Assembly: GCA_019095985.1 (NCBI GenBank)
Contig: CM032665.1
Coordinates: 32,276,445-32,340,444, forward strand
Length of the DNA: 64,000 nt
Direction of reading: 5' to 3'
Source: Streblospio benedicti
Lineage: Eukaryota; Annelida; Polychaeta; Spionida; Spionidae
The notes under the pieces are model-generated. The model did not search any database. It was not told the DNA's origin and worked only from the letters and a program-made list of their open reading frames with translations. The translations under genes were made by a program, and so were the position numbers. How positions within the stretch are numbered: position 1 is the first letter of the stretch; each line of letters starts with the position of its first letter. Below, one piece after another: positions 49,189-61,398 of the stretch.

Positions 49189-52100
49189 GCTTGAGTTGGA
49201 GAGTAGTTTCATTGATATTTGATACCATTACTTGTGGCTATGCTGCACTTAGATTTGGATTTTGAAGTGAAGGAGTGGAGGACAGTTACCGTGGGTCCCA
49301 CGCCAGAGATGCAGATGTTAACCACACTATACAAATGTAAGCTGGAAAAAGCTGGGATCACTCTCCTATACTATAATGATTCTAATGTGTATGCGTACAT
49401 TGAAGAAGAAAATATGGCCTCATAGATAAACTTTTCACGGGCAAAAATAAAAAGACAACCGATATAAGGAGAAAAGAAAAGGGGAACCAAAAGTCAAAGA
49501 TTGAACTTCATTGCAAATGTGTAAAACAGTAAATGCCTTTGCAATAAGAGATCATAAGAGAGCACCAGTTTCGTATTGAGGATGTATCTATATCGATTAA
49601 AATGAAGTTGCATTATTAACTGGCACATCCAGTGCCATATCAGAATCCAGATTCTTTGCACTGTAACAGATTACAAGTTTCAAGTTCTTGAATATTAAAA
49701 GGGAACCATCTGCCTCTATGCCAAATGAAAGAGTAGATGAGAATATTAGTATGTTTGAAATTTGGTGCGGAGTTGAGGCACTTATCACTGTTTTCAGAGT
49801 AATAAAAACTGTTGTTTGTTATCACAGTTACAGGAGTATGAGTGGTGGCCAAGGACTATGCAAGCGTGGCCGTAGATCTCATTGGATTCTCAGTGGAGGC
49901 CTCATCACCCACATACTAGTATGTGGAATAAACTGGTGATATGACATTAGCATGTGTAGCGTGTGTTCAGGGTAAATGGCATATAAGCCAACATGAACAC
50001 ATTTATAGTACATAGACATATTTACTTGGACCATTCTAGAATCAATGACATAAGCATTCAAACTTATGCGTGTAACAAAACTTTTGCAGAAGCCATCAAG
50101 GATGGCATGGTATGAAAAGTGTGTTTGTATGAATTTTGTATGGATTCATAAAAGTTGAGACTGGTCTTATCATTAAGTGTCAATGTTGTACTATATTTCC
50201 ATTTAGCCATGTTATTTGAGTTCAATAGAAGCCTTTATTGAAGGATGACCCGAGTTGAGATTTCCTAAAAAGGGTAATCTTTTTACAGCCTCCCGATGGC
50301 TTTCGGCACTAGAAACTCAGCAAAGTCAGAATAGGATGTGGAAACTATGAAATGGAGAGCCACATCCCTGTGACTAGCCATGGTGACTGCGTTCACATTT
50401 TAGTGATAACTAATATCATACATGGCTTAACCAGTACAGCAAAGTACAAAAGAGCTACAAAATATATTATACACAAAATAACACATGAACTTTTAAACAT
50501 AGTTTGTGTTGTGGGGCTGAAAAAAAGTGAAGTTATTATGAAACAAATACAATGTTCCTCCATGACAGTTTTTACAGACTTGACCAGGCTATTACATGTA
50601 CAATGTGTTTCGTTACTGATGAGATTCTGGATTGTTTTATAAACAGTACTCATATGGTTGAATGGTGAGACTGAATTGAACTTATAATTCATGCATTTAT
50701 TGGGAAAAATTCCCACCCATGAGCTTAAAATTTGGTGATATGCATTATGTTATATGACAGTCTTGTAGAACGAATCATGCTTTACATACAATTGGATCCA
50801 TTTATCTTCCAAAATTCACATCAATAAAATAGGTTCATTTTTTTCATACTGTGTGTGTAAATATGGTCTTGATTTGTTAAAATTTTATATTTAACACAGA
50901 AAATTGAATTACTGGTATTGAAACAGGTTTAAAAATTACTAAAATGTGCTCAAGCTTGCATTTTCTGCTTGCTGCGTCTGTGTATTTATGACAATTATTT
51001 TTTCTATGAATTACGTCTAAGTTTCAATTATTTCAATTACGAATTATTAGACTGTGTGTGGTGTTGTTTATTTATATTATTAGCACATCATGGTATATTC
51101 AGTATTTTTAAATAACGTTTATGAGGAAAAAAGTAGGCATCTTGTCTTGTACTGCTGGCTGTATTTTTTGTAAACATTTTCATATTTCTGTAGATATACA
51201 TGTATTGGTTTATTACTGCAGTCTGTTACAATCTTTGTCTAAAATAATAGTGGTTGTACAATATAATGTTGGAATTTTTATCATTCCAAGGTGTGCATGA
51301 CAGATCGAGCTTAAACTGTTTAACGAGCTTATTATTGGAAGTGATATCTAACAATTATACAACTTTTATTGTAAAATTTTCGTTTTTTGTCACTTCCTCT
51401 GAACAAGTGCTATAACCTTAGCACAACACTACATGAACATTGGAAAATGTTTTTCTCATCAAATAAACTATTTATTCAAATAAAAATACACATACCACAT
51501 TTGAAAAAAACGATTAAAATTTCATCAAAATTATTCATTTAATGACTTGCCTTCTTTGTCATGCTTTCTTATATGGTTACATGTCACATAATTATTGCAC
51601 ATAGTTGTGTATCACTATTTTTACTAGCAACATTATTTACCTTTAAATACAAACTTGCACGAATTAAAAATATATTGAAATCATTATGCTCAGAAACAAA
51701 GTTTCTCAAAAACATTTGACTAGTCTAATTTATTCTATAACTTGCCACAATAAAATATGTAAGTATGATTACTGTATCTTAAATGTGTCATAAAAAACAG
51801 GAATTTATTGCCTCGAACGTCAACATTAATTTTAACACTACATACATATATCATGCCAACAAGAAACACTATGCATGGTTACTTTCTAACATATATTACA
51901 AACATACCGCACCTCATTCTATTATGTTGATCATGTCCTCAATGTTTGATAAAGTTGACCAACTATTGTTAAAATGTTTCAATGTCTATATCACTCAAAC
52001 AGTTACCGCACTGTAACTATTTACCAAAGACATTGAACTTTCCATCCATCAAAATTAACATGGTAAAATTAACACTTTTCTTTGAATTAAACAAAACAAT

Positions 52101-52460
52101 AAAACATACTGGAGTTGCAAATAAATATAAAAAAAATTATTATATTTCATTTCATAAAATAAAACATAAATTCATAACTGCTTTATATCCATGGTCTATT
52201 ACTATCCAATAATTACGACAGTAACACATCCTTGTGCACACTGCACACACACGCATTCACTCATAATTATTTCACAAAGGATTAACTTTCATACTAATAC
52301 AGGAGCAGAATCAAAACTAGTTTGATATTTTAAATTACTACATCCTTTCCAGTGTTCACTATTGTTTACATTTAGGAACAAACACTATCCTTTGATCCTA
52401 TCTTCTACTGAGGAATGTTGCACAACACATTTTCTCTTTTTTCTTCTTCTTTCTTGAGTT
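49189..52460. other. Convergent 3' flanks of the kinase gene and ATP6V1F
   Basis: AT-rich sequence between two tail-to-tail genes. AATAAA at 49446-49451 could end the kinase transcript; another lies near 50824. I see no third gene or bounded transposon. Confidence 0.55.
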
Positions 52461-54980
52461 CTATCTATAGTCATCACCAGAGAACATGCCCTGAAAACAA
52501 ACAAAATTCTTTTAGTTTTGTTGGCTGGTATCAAAAGGAACTACGTAAAATTAATGAAAATCACTGAGTGGTTATCAAAATAAATATGTTAAAAAGTAAT
52601 TTCATTATTTTGTCATGTCAGAGTAATTCTGTCCAAGATCTTCATCCTATTTTTTTAAAATCCATAAATAATATAACTTAACTACAATAAAAAACAATGT
52701 ACATGTATAACTCTATGTATTTTGTATGTACCATATGATTTCATCTGTACTGTTGTTCTTCTTTAGTGCTACTTACATGTATCATGTATTAATCCAAAGT
52801 TATAAACGTGTATATTCCTTTTTTTTTCAATTTTAAACAGTTTTCAAGACCGAAGGCTCATTTTCAAAACATTTGAAAACTGTGAAAAATCAAAATAAAA
52901 GGAGTATACAATTCTATAACTTTTGATACTTTTGACAAATGTAAGTAACACTAAAGAACAACAAAACTACAAATGTACATGTAGTATCTGACAATGAAAT
53001 ACTTATTGATGCGTCGATAAATTTCATTTCTCTTTCCCAATATAGCAAATTTTCTGTAAACAGCTTGCGCTTATAAAATAACCACACAGTGAGTAAAGAA
53101 AACAACGAACGAATGATGGTGTCCTAGTTCCTGAAATTCTCAGCAGTGAACATCCCCTAAAAGCAGATTTTCTGTTAACATCCTAAACTATACTTACATA
53201 ATGTTTACCACATCTTTGGTCACTGAGATGACTTAAAAACTTACTGAACATAGAACTTAAATACATGTAACTTTACTGATCCTAGCCAAATGAATCTAGT
53301 ACACAATGCATACAAGACTTAAATAAATACTGCGTACATGTAAAAATATGTATGTAACTAAACATATGATAATAGAAATACATAAAAAGCTTTAAGTGTT
53401 AATCAAAATGCTCTTATAGGTAGGCAGTTAAATCATGATTGGTTGAATCATCTTTATCCATCTTTACCTTACATGAAATATGAACTAACGTCCATTTATT
53501 GAAAAAATATGACTATTATGAATGAACTAAAAATATGTAAAAACATAGTAACATATATCAATACATAGTTCACAACTAGAAGTTGTATGGTTCAGATGAG
53601 GATCTAACGGAAGAATTAGGCATTTAAACATACCCACTCGGGACCTGAAAGCATATAGAATTTCACCCCCTTCAACGCTCCATCAGCAGACATCTAGATC
53701 CTACCTTGTGATAACCAACTTTACGCAGCAAGCATGGAACATGCAACAGTTACCGTAGCTTCTAAAATGGCAAGATGTCTCAAAGTAAATAAGGTGTGAA
53801 TTAAAACGTTTAATTACCTTTGCTCTACGAAGGATTGAGTCTTTGCTTGGGTCGTAAGGGTGCTCCTTGCTGGGAATTTCTAGCACAGCTGGTTGAGCTT
53901 CCATATAACCATCTAATACATGGCGAATCATCTCTGCGATCTAAACAGAATTCATAGCTTTAAAATTAAATGTAAAATTTTGTGAATAAAATTGTCTGGA
54001 ACATAAGATTTCTTGAGCCATGAATTGACTACTAAGTAAAAATAGCATAATTTGTAGAGTACAAATGCTTTTATTCCTATTTGAACACAGGCAACAATAT
54101 GACTTAAACTTAACTACTCATATGTTTACGAAATATTTGAAAGAATTACAATTATAAAAGAACGTGCGTGAGCCTTCAACAAAAAGATTTCGATCATAAA
54201 ATGCCACGTACATTTTGGTTGATTAAGATGATTGCAATGTCCTGTCTTTTAGTAAAGTTCTTGAAGCAATCCTCAATCTCACTCACACTGGTATCTGAAA
54301 TATAATAAGTCTTTGAATTCAATTTTTTAACTTAACTTATTTTCAAAAAGACAATGTCATTCTTGTTGAAAGACCAATATTTTGATGTTTTTTTAATAAC
54401 AAAATGTAAATATTAAGTAACAGTAAATACAAAAAATATACGCCAATTAGCATTACTTCTTTGCATGCAAATACAGCATAATTGAATAAATAAGGACAAA
54501 TTGAAAAATAAATCATTTTAGAATTCAGTATGCAGCCTAGTAAATAATCATACTTTTGTCGACAACTAGAAAGTTAGGTCTTCGATTTTTGTCCAGCTCT
54601 CCAACACCACCAAGCAAAAAACCAGTACAGGTGTCCTAAATTGAAATATAATACAATAACATATAACACACTAAAATGAAAATAATTAGTATGATGTCAA
54701 TGATTCATTTCAATGACTTTTGTCCGCATTATCTTATTTTATGTCAATTAACCAAAAATTCAATGCTAATTAAGTGCATTTTACATTTTGAAAGAATATT
54801 CAATACGAATTTCCATACAAAACATTTTTGTCGACAGTCATGTTGATGATTAGAATCAAAATATTTTGCTATTTTTATTCAAAATAAAACACAATTGTTA
54901 AGTTTTGATTTTAGTTTACAATTTACCTCATCTCCAATGACAGCAATAAGACGACCTTTTGTTGCTGAATGAGCCATCAT
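52461..54980 (-). CDS. ATP6V1F: V-type proton ATPase subunit F
   Basis: Five coding exons on the minus strand: 54980-54927, 54635-54554, 54294-54212, 53940-53818 and 52490-52461 (stop TAG). Phases match and the product is 123 residues (family about 119). Subunit F is part of the central rotor stalk of the V1 sector, coupling ATP hydrolysis to proton pumping into endosomes, lysosomes and the Golgi. Visible: [20 protein letters not shown] at the start, then [15 protein letters not shown], the [17 protein letters not shown] block, the near-invariant [20 protein letters not shown] and a tail GMFSGDDYR in its own 30-nt exon. The match is unambiguous. An acceptor TTTGCAG lies just upstream of the start codon (54990), so a 5' UTR exon exists further up. 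A second ATG follows the first directly; either could start. Confidence 0.97.
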
Positions 54981-54989
54981 ACAAATTAC

Positions 54990-55828
54990 CTGCAAAGATA
55001 CACAAATATTTCATATTTCACAATTTATAACTATTTAGTAGTTCTCCTAGGAACAATTATGGTCTCCTGTTGAAAGAGCTTCACTTCTTCAGCTTTGAAC
55101 TGTATCGCCATGCTAAGCATATGAGATGGTTTGGGCAAATTGAAAGAAGCGACTGTAGTATAAACCAATGCAAAAACCACATAACAGAAATCAACTGGAC
55201 ATATTGCTGAGTCGGAAATGAGGAAGTGTGACTGTCTTTAAACTTTAAACACTTAAATCATGTTAGTGCGGAGCATAAGTAATAATAGCCAGTCACTAAT
55301 TAGAATTAGAAATAAAACGCAAACCATAACCCAAGTGATTGTGGTGCATGACACCTACATGTGAGCCAAAATCTTATTCGTCCAACCCCACTGTTCGGAA
55401 ACAAAGAGTACTATTTATAATGATATTGATGGTGTCTGCTTCATTTAGAACACATTATTTTCAATTACAGCAAAGATATTTAAATAAAAACACACAGACT
55501 CCAATCTAAGGACATGGCGATTCCTTTTAGTCAATTTAGAGTAGCAATATGCAAAGAATTTAAGTAAAAGTGCAATTACCATACACTTCCAAGCATTGAC
55601 AATAATTGTATTGAATCAAAACTGTAAAGTATATCTACCTACAGTACACTGACTTTCATCTTATGATATATAAAAATGTGCATACACTCAGTGTTTGTAC
55701 AGTACTGACACCGTCAGAAGGATACAGACCTAAGAAAAATTTCGAGAATTACGCTACGATTCCTTATGTTTTTTTCCCCAATTCTTCTCATTGTTGTGAC
55801 AATTACGAACGTAAAAAGGTTCTGTAGC
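54990..55828 (-). other. ATP6V1F 5' UTR intron and upstream DNA
   Basis: The acceptor TTTGCAG ahead of the start codon implies an intron running upstream. No further coding sequence is visible; the first exon may lie near the promoter-like patch at 56640-56810. Confidence 0.45.
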
Positions 55829-56541
55829 TAGTGATGGGGAATCGGCTAGAAAACAAGAATCAATTAATCGGAATAATCCGAACACCTTTCAGATCGATGA
55901 ATCGATTAATAATGGAAATGTCCCCATCTTAAAAAAGGTGATTATTATAATTAAAGATAATTGATCCTATAGCCAGTTTGGCGAAGCATATAAAATATCT
56001 TTTAGCCAAAATTTATTTTGGCACCACCATGGCTAAAAGTGTGCACGTATTGCCGTGATTCTGGGTGTTAAATCGATTGAAGATCGCATTTGTTGATTGT
56101 CATTCTCAAATATAGCAATGTATAATCTATTAGTAACGTTATTCAACCAATCTATTACGAATGCTTGCCAGAAAATAGAAACAACTTACTTATTTTGATG
56201 TGAAAATATATACACAAGCTTGTTTCCATGCCAGTGCGCATGCTCAGTAGTTCAAATGTCTCGCTGACGCATTCACAGCAAAAACGAAAGCAAAAGTTTG
56301 CACCCATATATAGATCATCTTTTGGCGTAACGTGGTCAAGCCTTCGAAATGCGGAATAGTAAAAGATGAAAAGATACTTCTTCCCTGGGTGATTCAGGTT
56401 ATTGGTACGAGTAAAGCTCCAATTTACTGAAAAATACGATGTCTAGCGATGAATCAATTCTGGTAAATTGGAATCGATTATCGGATCGCATCACCGTGAA
56501 CGACGATTCATCGATTATCGCCGATAATCGTTTCATCACTA
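55829..56541. mobile_element. Non-autonomous hAT transposon (713 bp)
   Basis: The ends are TAGTGATG and CATCACTA, flanked on both sides by the same 8-bp target duplication TCTGTAGC (55821-55828 and 56542-56549). Subterminal inverted AATCGATTA / ATCGATTATCG words are seen. An 8-bp duplication with TAGTGATG ends is diagnostic of hAT. There is no transposase frame inside. Confidence 0.9.
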
Positions 56542-56639
56542 TCTGTAGCTTCCACAAATTACGGCTTTCTTCATAACTCTTCTGAAGTTACGTTTATTCC
56601 GATTGTTCCCATTACATTGCGCATTTTACAGAGGTTCCC

Positions 56640-56810
56640 ATATAGAATATTTCTAAAAGTTCAAAATCACGCCGACGTTTTGACAGATTTTCATTTCATT
56701 GGATGTCTGTACACCGTCCGCACTTCCGGGCCGTAATGCCGGGAATAAACATGAACGTCCGAACAAATCCGAATATTTATGAGCGAAGATCGACGTCATT
56801 ATGCGAAAGT
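56640..56810. promoter_or_regulatory. Possible ATP6V1F promoter
   Basis: A CpG-containing patch with an ETS site (ACTTCCGG at 56722-56729, CCGGAAGT on the minus strand) and a CREB/ATF half-site GACGTCAT (56792-56799). ETS sites are common in housekeeping promoters. The position is right for a first noncoding exon of ATP6V1F, but no donor can be chosen with confidence. Confidence 0.35.
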
Positions 56811-57504
56811 GTAAGAAATGATTCTGATTACTACCTTTTTTCTGTTTATTTCGATCGTATGTATTGTAGTTTCTGTGATTGAGCAGTTTCAAGAAAACCG
56901 TAATAACCATAACTTTGTTTCAAACTGTTACGAATTATTACCTTTTCTTACGCTGATTCCTTCGTTTCGATTCTGTATCCAGTATGTACTTTGGCCTAGA
57001 TAATAATTATCCTAATAAACCCTTAAATTCTGATACTAAAATAGATCTCTAGGCTGCATTGATTATTAAAACACACTACGTTAATAATATGTACATTTGT
57101 ATCATATTACCACTAATCACATTAAACTAATAATGATGTAAATATTAATATTTCAATATTTTTCTTACCAAATATCTGTCACAAGGAAGTCAGATGATCG
57201 ATGTCTCATTGAAAATGTATCTACATCATTTTATCATCACATCATCCAAATATAATGAATATTTTAGACATATAATTTCTACTTTTTATAAAGTTACTGC
57301 AATTTATCGTCAATTCATCGAATATAAAAATATTTGCTTGTCTTATAACAAAAATAAAACGATAGCAAGCGTGTGTGGTGTGAAAGTTACATACAATATT
57401 TCTCGCAAGACACCAGGAAGTTATTGCTGTCACATACATTTCACCGACATTTCCGCTCATAATATTTATTTTATCTAATTCATAGATATTGTCCTCGTTT
57501 ATAT
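56811..57504. other. AT-rich DNA before the LINE
   Basis: Nothing recognisable; a few short open frames without domains. Confidence 0.5.
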
Positions 57505-57513
57505 CACAAATTA

Positions 57514-57537
57514 GCCAGTCTCAGATAAGAGACTGGC
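57514..57537 (-). other. 3' UTR hairpin of the LINE
   Basis: GCCAGTCTC and GAGACTGGC form a perfect 9-bp stem around a 6-base loop, about 50 bp past the RT stop codon. Such 3' stems are the RT recognition signal in related LINEs, so a similar role here is likely but inferred. Confidence 0.6.
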
Positions 57538-57583
57538 CTCCTCTAATGAGGCAACGCGTGAATGGAGAGAGGGTACATTCTGC

Positions 57584-58486
57584 CTAAGGGTTGGCAGATA
57601 GCCGACTCTTGAAAGTGGTAATAGAGTCGGCATTGACAGTTTCCGGGTTAAGGCTGTTCCACTCCGGGATTGTTCTTAAAACTGTCGATTTCCACAGTGG
57701 AGATTGCCTATCGCCGGCTGAAGGTCTTACTATCTTCCACTGGTGAGAGCCCCGAGTGGCTCTACCTTGATGTAGTCTAATGCCAACGCTCTCTGGTGGC
57801 AAATCCAGGCCTCCATGCAAAAGCTTGTAAAATAGGCATAAACGCTGATTACGCCGCCTGTCTGCTAGGCTTTGCCAGCCAAGGTCACGCAGTAGGTCTG
57901 TGACTGATATGACACCGCGGGCTCCACGAGCCCAACGCGCTGCTCGCCTCTGAACAATCTCTAGGGAATCAATTTCCTCTTTAACTGATGGGTCCCAAAT
58001 AGCTCCACAATATTCTAAAGATGACCTGACGATTGTGAAATATGCTGTCTCTCTCAGTCTGTAGGGGGAACCGCGGAGATTCCGACGTAGAAACCCCAGA
58101 CGTTGGTTGGCACGGGAAACTGTGTTCAAGATGTGAGGCCTCCACTGTGAAGACCGGGCTCCATAGTTGTTTGACAGTGTGACGCCCAGATACTTCGCCT
58201 CAGGGACAGAACCAATAATCTCACCGCCTAGGGTGTAGAAACGAACAGGTTTCTGGGTCTGTCTCGCAAGGTGGAGGATGTTGCACTTGGACACATTGAA
58301 CTTGAGGCCCCAGACCTGACCCCACTCAAAGAGTGAATCTAAGTCCTTTTGTAGTATGACCTTGTCCTCCATAGAGTGGATTGATCTATAGATCAAACAA
58401 TCATCGGCGAACAAACGGCATGAAGTGGATGGATTGAGAACAGACGGTAGGTCATTTATGTACAAAAGAAATAGTAGGGGGCCCAT
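57584..58486 (-). pseudogene. LINE reverse transcriptase, C-terminal half (300 codons)
   Basis: It begins MGPLLFLLYINDLP, directly after the frame break, and has RLFADD (catalytic pair at residues 28-29), FNVSKCNIL, EAKYLGVTLSNN, RRNLRGSP and SLEYCGAIWDPSV. The thumb and C-terminal region follow to a natural stop. Identity to active-type motifs is good, so the insertion is probably young. Confidence 0.9.
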
Positions 58487-60798
58487 GACTGTGCCCTGGG
58501 GTACTCAGACATGACAGGATCCCCATCGGTGCGACTACGAGTATGAGATCTAACGCCATCGACTAAGACACTCTGGGTACGGCCAAGAAGGAACTCAGAA
58601 ATCCAGCGTGAGGTCTTGCCTTCGACACCATATAGTCGGAGCTTACGCATGAGTCTCTTGTGTGGCACTACGTCAAAGGCCTTCGAGAAATCGAGAACAC
58701 CCACGTCGACTTCATCCTTGTGATCCAGTCTTGATAGTAGGTCATGTGTTGTGGCCAAGAGTTGTGACTCACAGCTCAATTTCTTTCGAAAACCGTGTTG
58801 GTATGGTGAGAGGGCGTTGTGCCTGTCCAGGTGGTTCCGGATGTGGCTGCACAGGACATGCTCTAGCAACTTACACGCCACACATGTCAAACTCACTGGG
58901 CGGTAGTTTACAGCTTCACACTTGTCGCCTTTTTTAAAGACAGGTGAGATCCAGGCTGCCTTCCATACTGATGGCAGACTTCCTGTTTGGTATGAGTTAC
59001 GGAATAAGGCTGTGAACACTGGAGCCAACTCCTCATGCAGCTCTTGCAGCATACGACATGGGATCTGGTCAGGGCCTGATGCCTTACGTGGGTCAACTCC
59101 CTTAAGAAGCTTTTTGATTCCCTGCTCACTAATGGTTATGTCAGGTATGGGTGGCAGACTGGGGCCATGAAGGAATGTGTGCTCTGCCTCGTCATCATCG
59201 ACAGTGAACACCGACCGAAACTGTTGGGCAAGGATGGCAGCCTTCTTTGCCGAGTCAGAATGTACCTGCCCTTTCTCCTTCAATGGTGCCACTCCGAAGG
59301 ATTCAGTTCTCTGGGACTTGATGAAGCGCCAGAATGGTCTGGTTGATTTCTCCTCTAGACCTTCGGCAAGGATGTTATTGATATATCTCATCCGAGACTT
59401 CTGTAAGAGGTGGTTTGTCTCAAGATGGAGCTTCTTGTAAGCCTCTCTTGCGGCTGCACATGGCTGGTTCCTTGTTTTGAGCTTTTTCCATTTGTTATAG
59501 AGACGCTGTTTCCTATGACATCTCCTCTTCAGATCTGAGGTGAGCCAAGGTTGATCAAACCTTGCTTTCGACGTCTTGGCAGGTACATGCCTCTCCAGCA
59601 TTGTGGAAATGTGGGTTTCAATGAGTTCCCATTGTTCATCCAACGGCTTCTCCAAGGAGTCAGCACAGAAGCGAGTCGAGAAGGACACGGTTTCTTCCCT
59701 TATGGTTGACCACTGGGCCTTGCCCCACTGGTGTATCTTGCGAGGGTTTTCCTTTGTGCGCTGTGCACGCAGAGTCATGTCCACAACAATGGCTTCGTGC
59801 TCGTTTACTGTTGAGATACCTGGGATAGTGTGGATAGAGGACACGAGTGATTCGTTTGAGGTGAAGAAGAGGTCCAGTAATGAGTTTTGTCTGGTGGGTT
59901 CACGTTGGAGTTGGACGAGCCCATTTTCAGCCGATATTTTCAGCAGTTTTTCGCAGACTCTAGGGATGGGGTTACCGGGTTGGGTACTATTGGTGTCCCA
60001 GCAGATATCCTTGCAGTTGAAATCACCAGCCAAAACAACAGCAGCCTTGCTATTACCAATGAGCGACGACACTTGCTGAAGTGCAGATTCTAGTCCATCC
60101 AGGGACTCATTTGGGGTGTTGTCTATCTGGGATCTGTAGTAGGCTCCTACAAAGAGTGGAGGAGCTCCTCCTGCCATTTTCACCCGGACAAAGACCAATT
60201 CACAATTCTTCTTCACTCCCTTGAGTGGTATCTCGTCTACTATGAGGCCTCTTCTTACCGCTATCATAACGCCGCCACCATGCAGGGTACGGTCCTTACG
60301 GGTTGCGATAAAACGGTTTGGTAGGAATTCTGCTGAGCACACTGATTTGTCAATCTTTGTTTCAGACATGACCAATACATCTGGTCTCGTATGGTCGCAT
60401 ATATATTCGAGCTCAGCTGCTTTCCCTTTAATGCTATTTGCATTAAGTACCAAAAAGCGTAGGTTTTCTAGTTTATCGCAGGTCAAATGTGGTGCGTGGC
60501 TACCACTAGTGGAATTCTGGCGAGAACGGCCACTAGTAGTGCTTGAACGTGGGGAACTAGCCATGCATGGGTTGAACTCACTACTGACGTGGGACTGCAC
60601 GGATCGAGGGGAAGCATCGAATATAGATTCGTCAAGATCCTGAAGCAGACTGAAGGAGTTTGAAGTCGGCACATTGTAAGCGTGAAACGTAAAAGAGTTG
60701 GCATTAAATGTTTTGCAACGAAAACAACGCCATGACGCATTTTCTGCATGTAGATATTCTCCCTGTGACATACTGACACAGGATCTATGGTACCACAT
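58456..60798 (-). pseudogene. LINE endonuclease and RT N-terminal half (780 codons)
   Basis: Residues 1-28 are the end of a PHD-like finger (MWYHRSCVSM ... WRCFRC). Residues 112-340 are an endonuclease with LNANS (Asn120), SETK (Glu146), GAYYRSQ, LAGDFN (258-261), LLDLFFT and EHEAIVVD, where the usual SDH is NEH. The RT follows with GPDQIPCRML, FKKGDKCEAVNYRPVSL, QHGFRKKLSC and LDFSKAFDVV at about residue 700. The last 15 or so residues are read past the frame break and are not RT. The finger's first Cys pair lies upstream in the other frame or is lost. Confidence 0.9.
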
Positions 60799-60950
60799 AC
60801 TACATTCATCACAACAGATGGCCTCGATGGGAACACATGTTCTCCTCGAGCAGGGCCAGGGTTTGGATTAACATCACCACTAATGATACTTATATTAAAG
60901 TGACTAAAATTCCTGACACTTTTTTCCATATTTATTAATCGCAAGATATG

Positions 60951-61394
60951 ATGTATATATATGAACTTTTTCCCCTGTCAAGTTACCACTTTAAATCTTG
61001 ATTTCATTCTCAATTCTAAAAACTTCCCGCTGTCATGCTTTAGGGGTTTTCGAATAGATTTTGGTTAAACCATACAAAAGATCATGTACCACTGTACAGT
61101 TGACATGCTGAATGATCTTTTACATTACATTTTTGTATTCCTAAAATAAAAAACTATTCAAGTGGCCCTTTAACTCATGGCCCCCTACCACTTATTCACA
61201 TATCAACTTACTAAGATACATTACATTTGACTGTTTATATCATATGATGGCCCTAATTCAGATTCATTCAGAACTCAGATTGACCTGAAGGTTGAGACCA
61301 GAATGATACCATCATCCCAAGCAGGGGGCTCCCCCCTCAACCCCATTTATATACAATACTATCACCTGTAATGGCTCTAACATATTAGTTTCAG
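60951..61394. other. DNA between the LINE and TMUB exon 1
   Basis: AT-rich, nothing recognised. It ends in an acceptor-like TTAGTTTCAG (61385-61394) directly before the coding exon, so part of it should be a 5' UTR intron of TMUB. Confidence 0.5.
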
Positions 61395-61398
61395 AGAG

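Larger units (their letters stand above)
57505..60950 (-). mobile_element. Near-full-length LINE (CR1/L2/jockey-like, EN-RT)
   Basis: Read on the minus strand, a short leader carries a 2A-like motif (SGDVNPNPGP near 60880). Then come a PHD-like Cys/His finger, an apurinic-type endonuclease, a reverse transcriptase and a C-terminal domain, and a short 3' UTR with a 9-bp hairpin (57514-57537). Two frame breaks are seen: one near 60840 between the 2A motif and the finger, one near 58500 just before GVPQG. No poly(A) tail or target duplication is evident. The domain order and the GVPQGTVMGPLLF / FADD motifs fit the CR1-L2-jockey group; the clade is not certain. It lies between the divergent genes ATP6V1F and TMUB. 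Confidence 0.9.

Noticed and set aside
59576-60643. Plus-strand open frames of 140-167 codons across the LINE
   Set aside because: They are antisense to the endonuclease, which is clearly coded on the minus strand.
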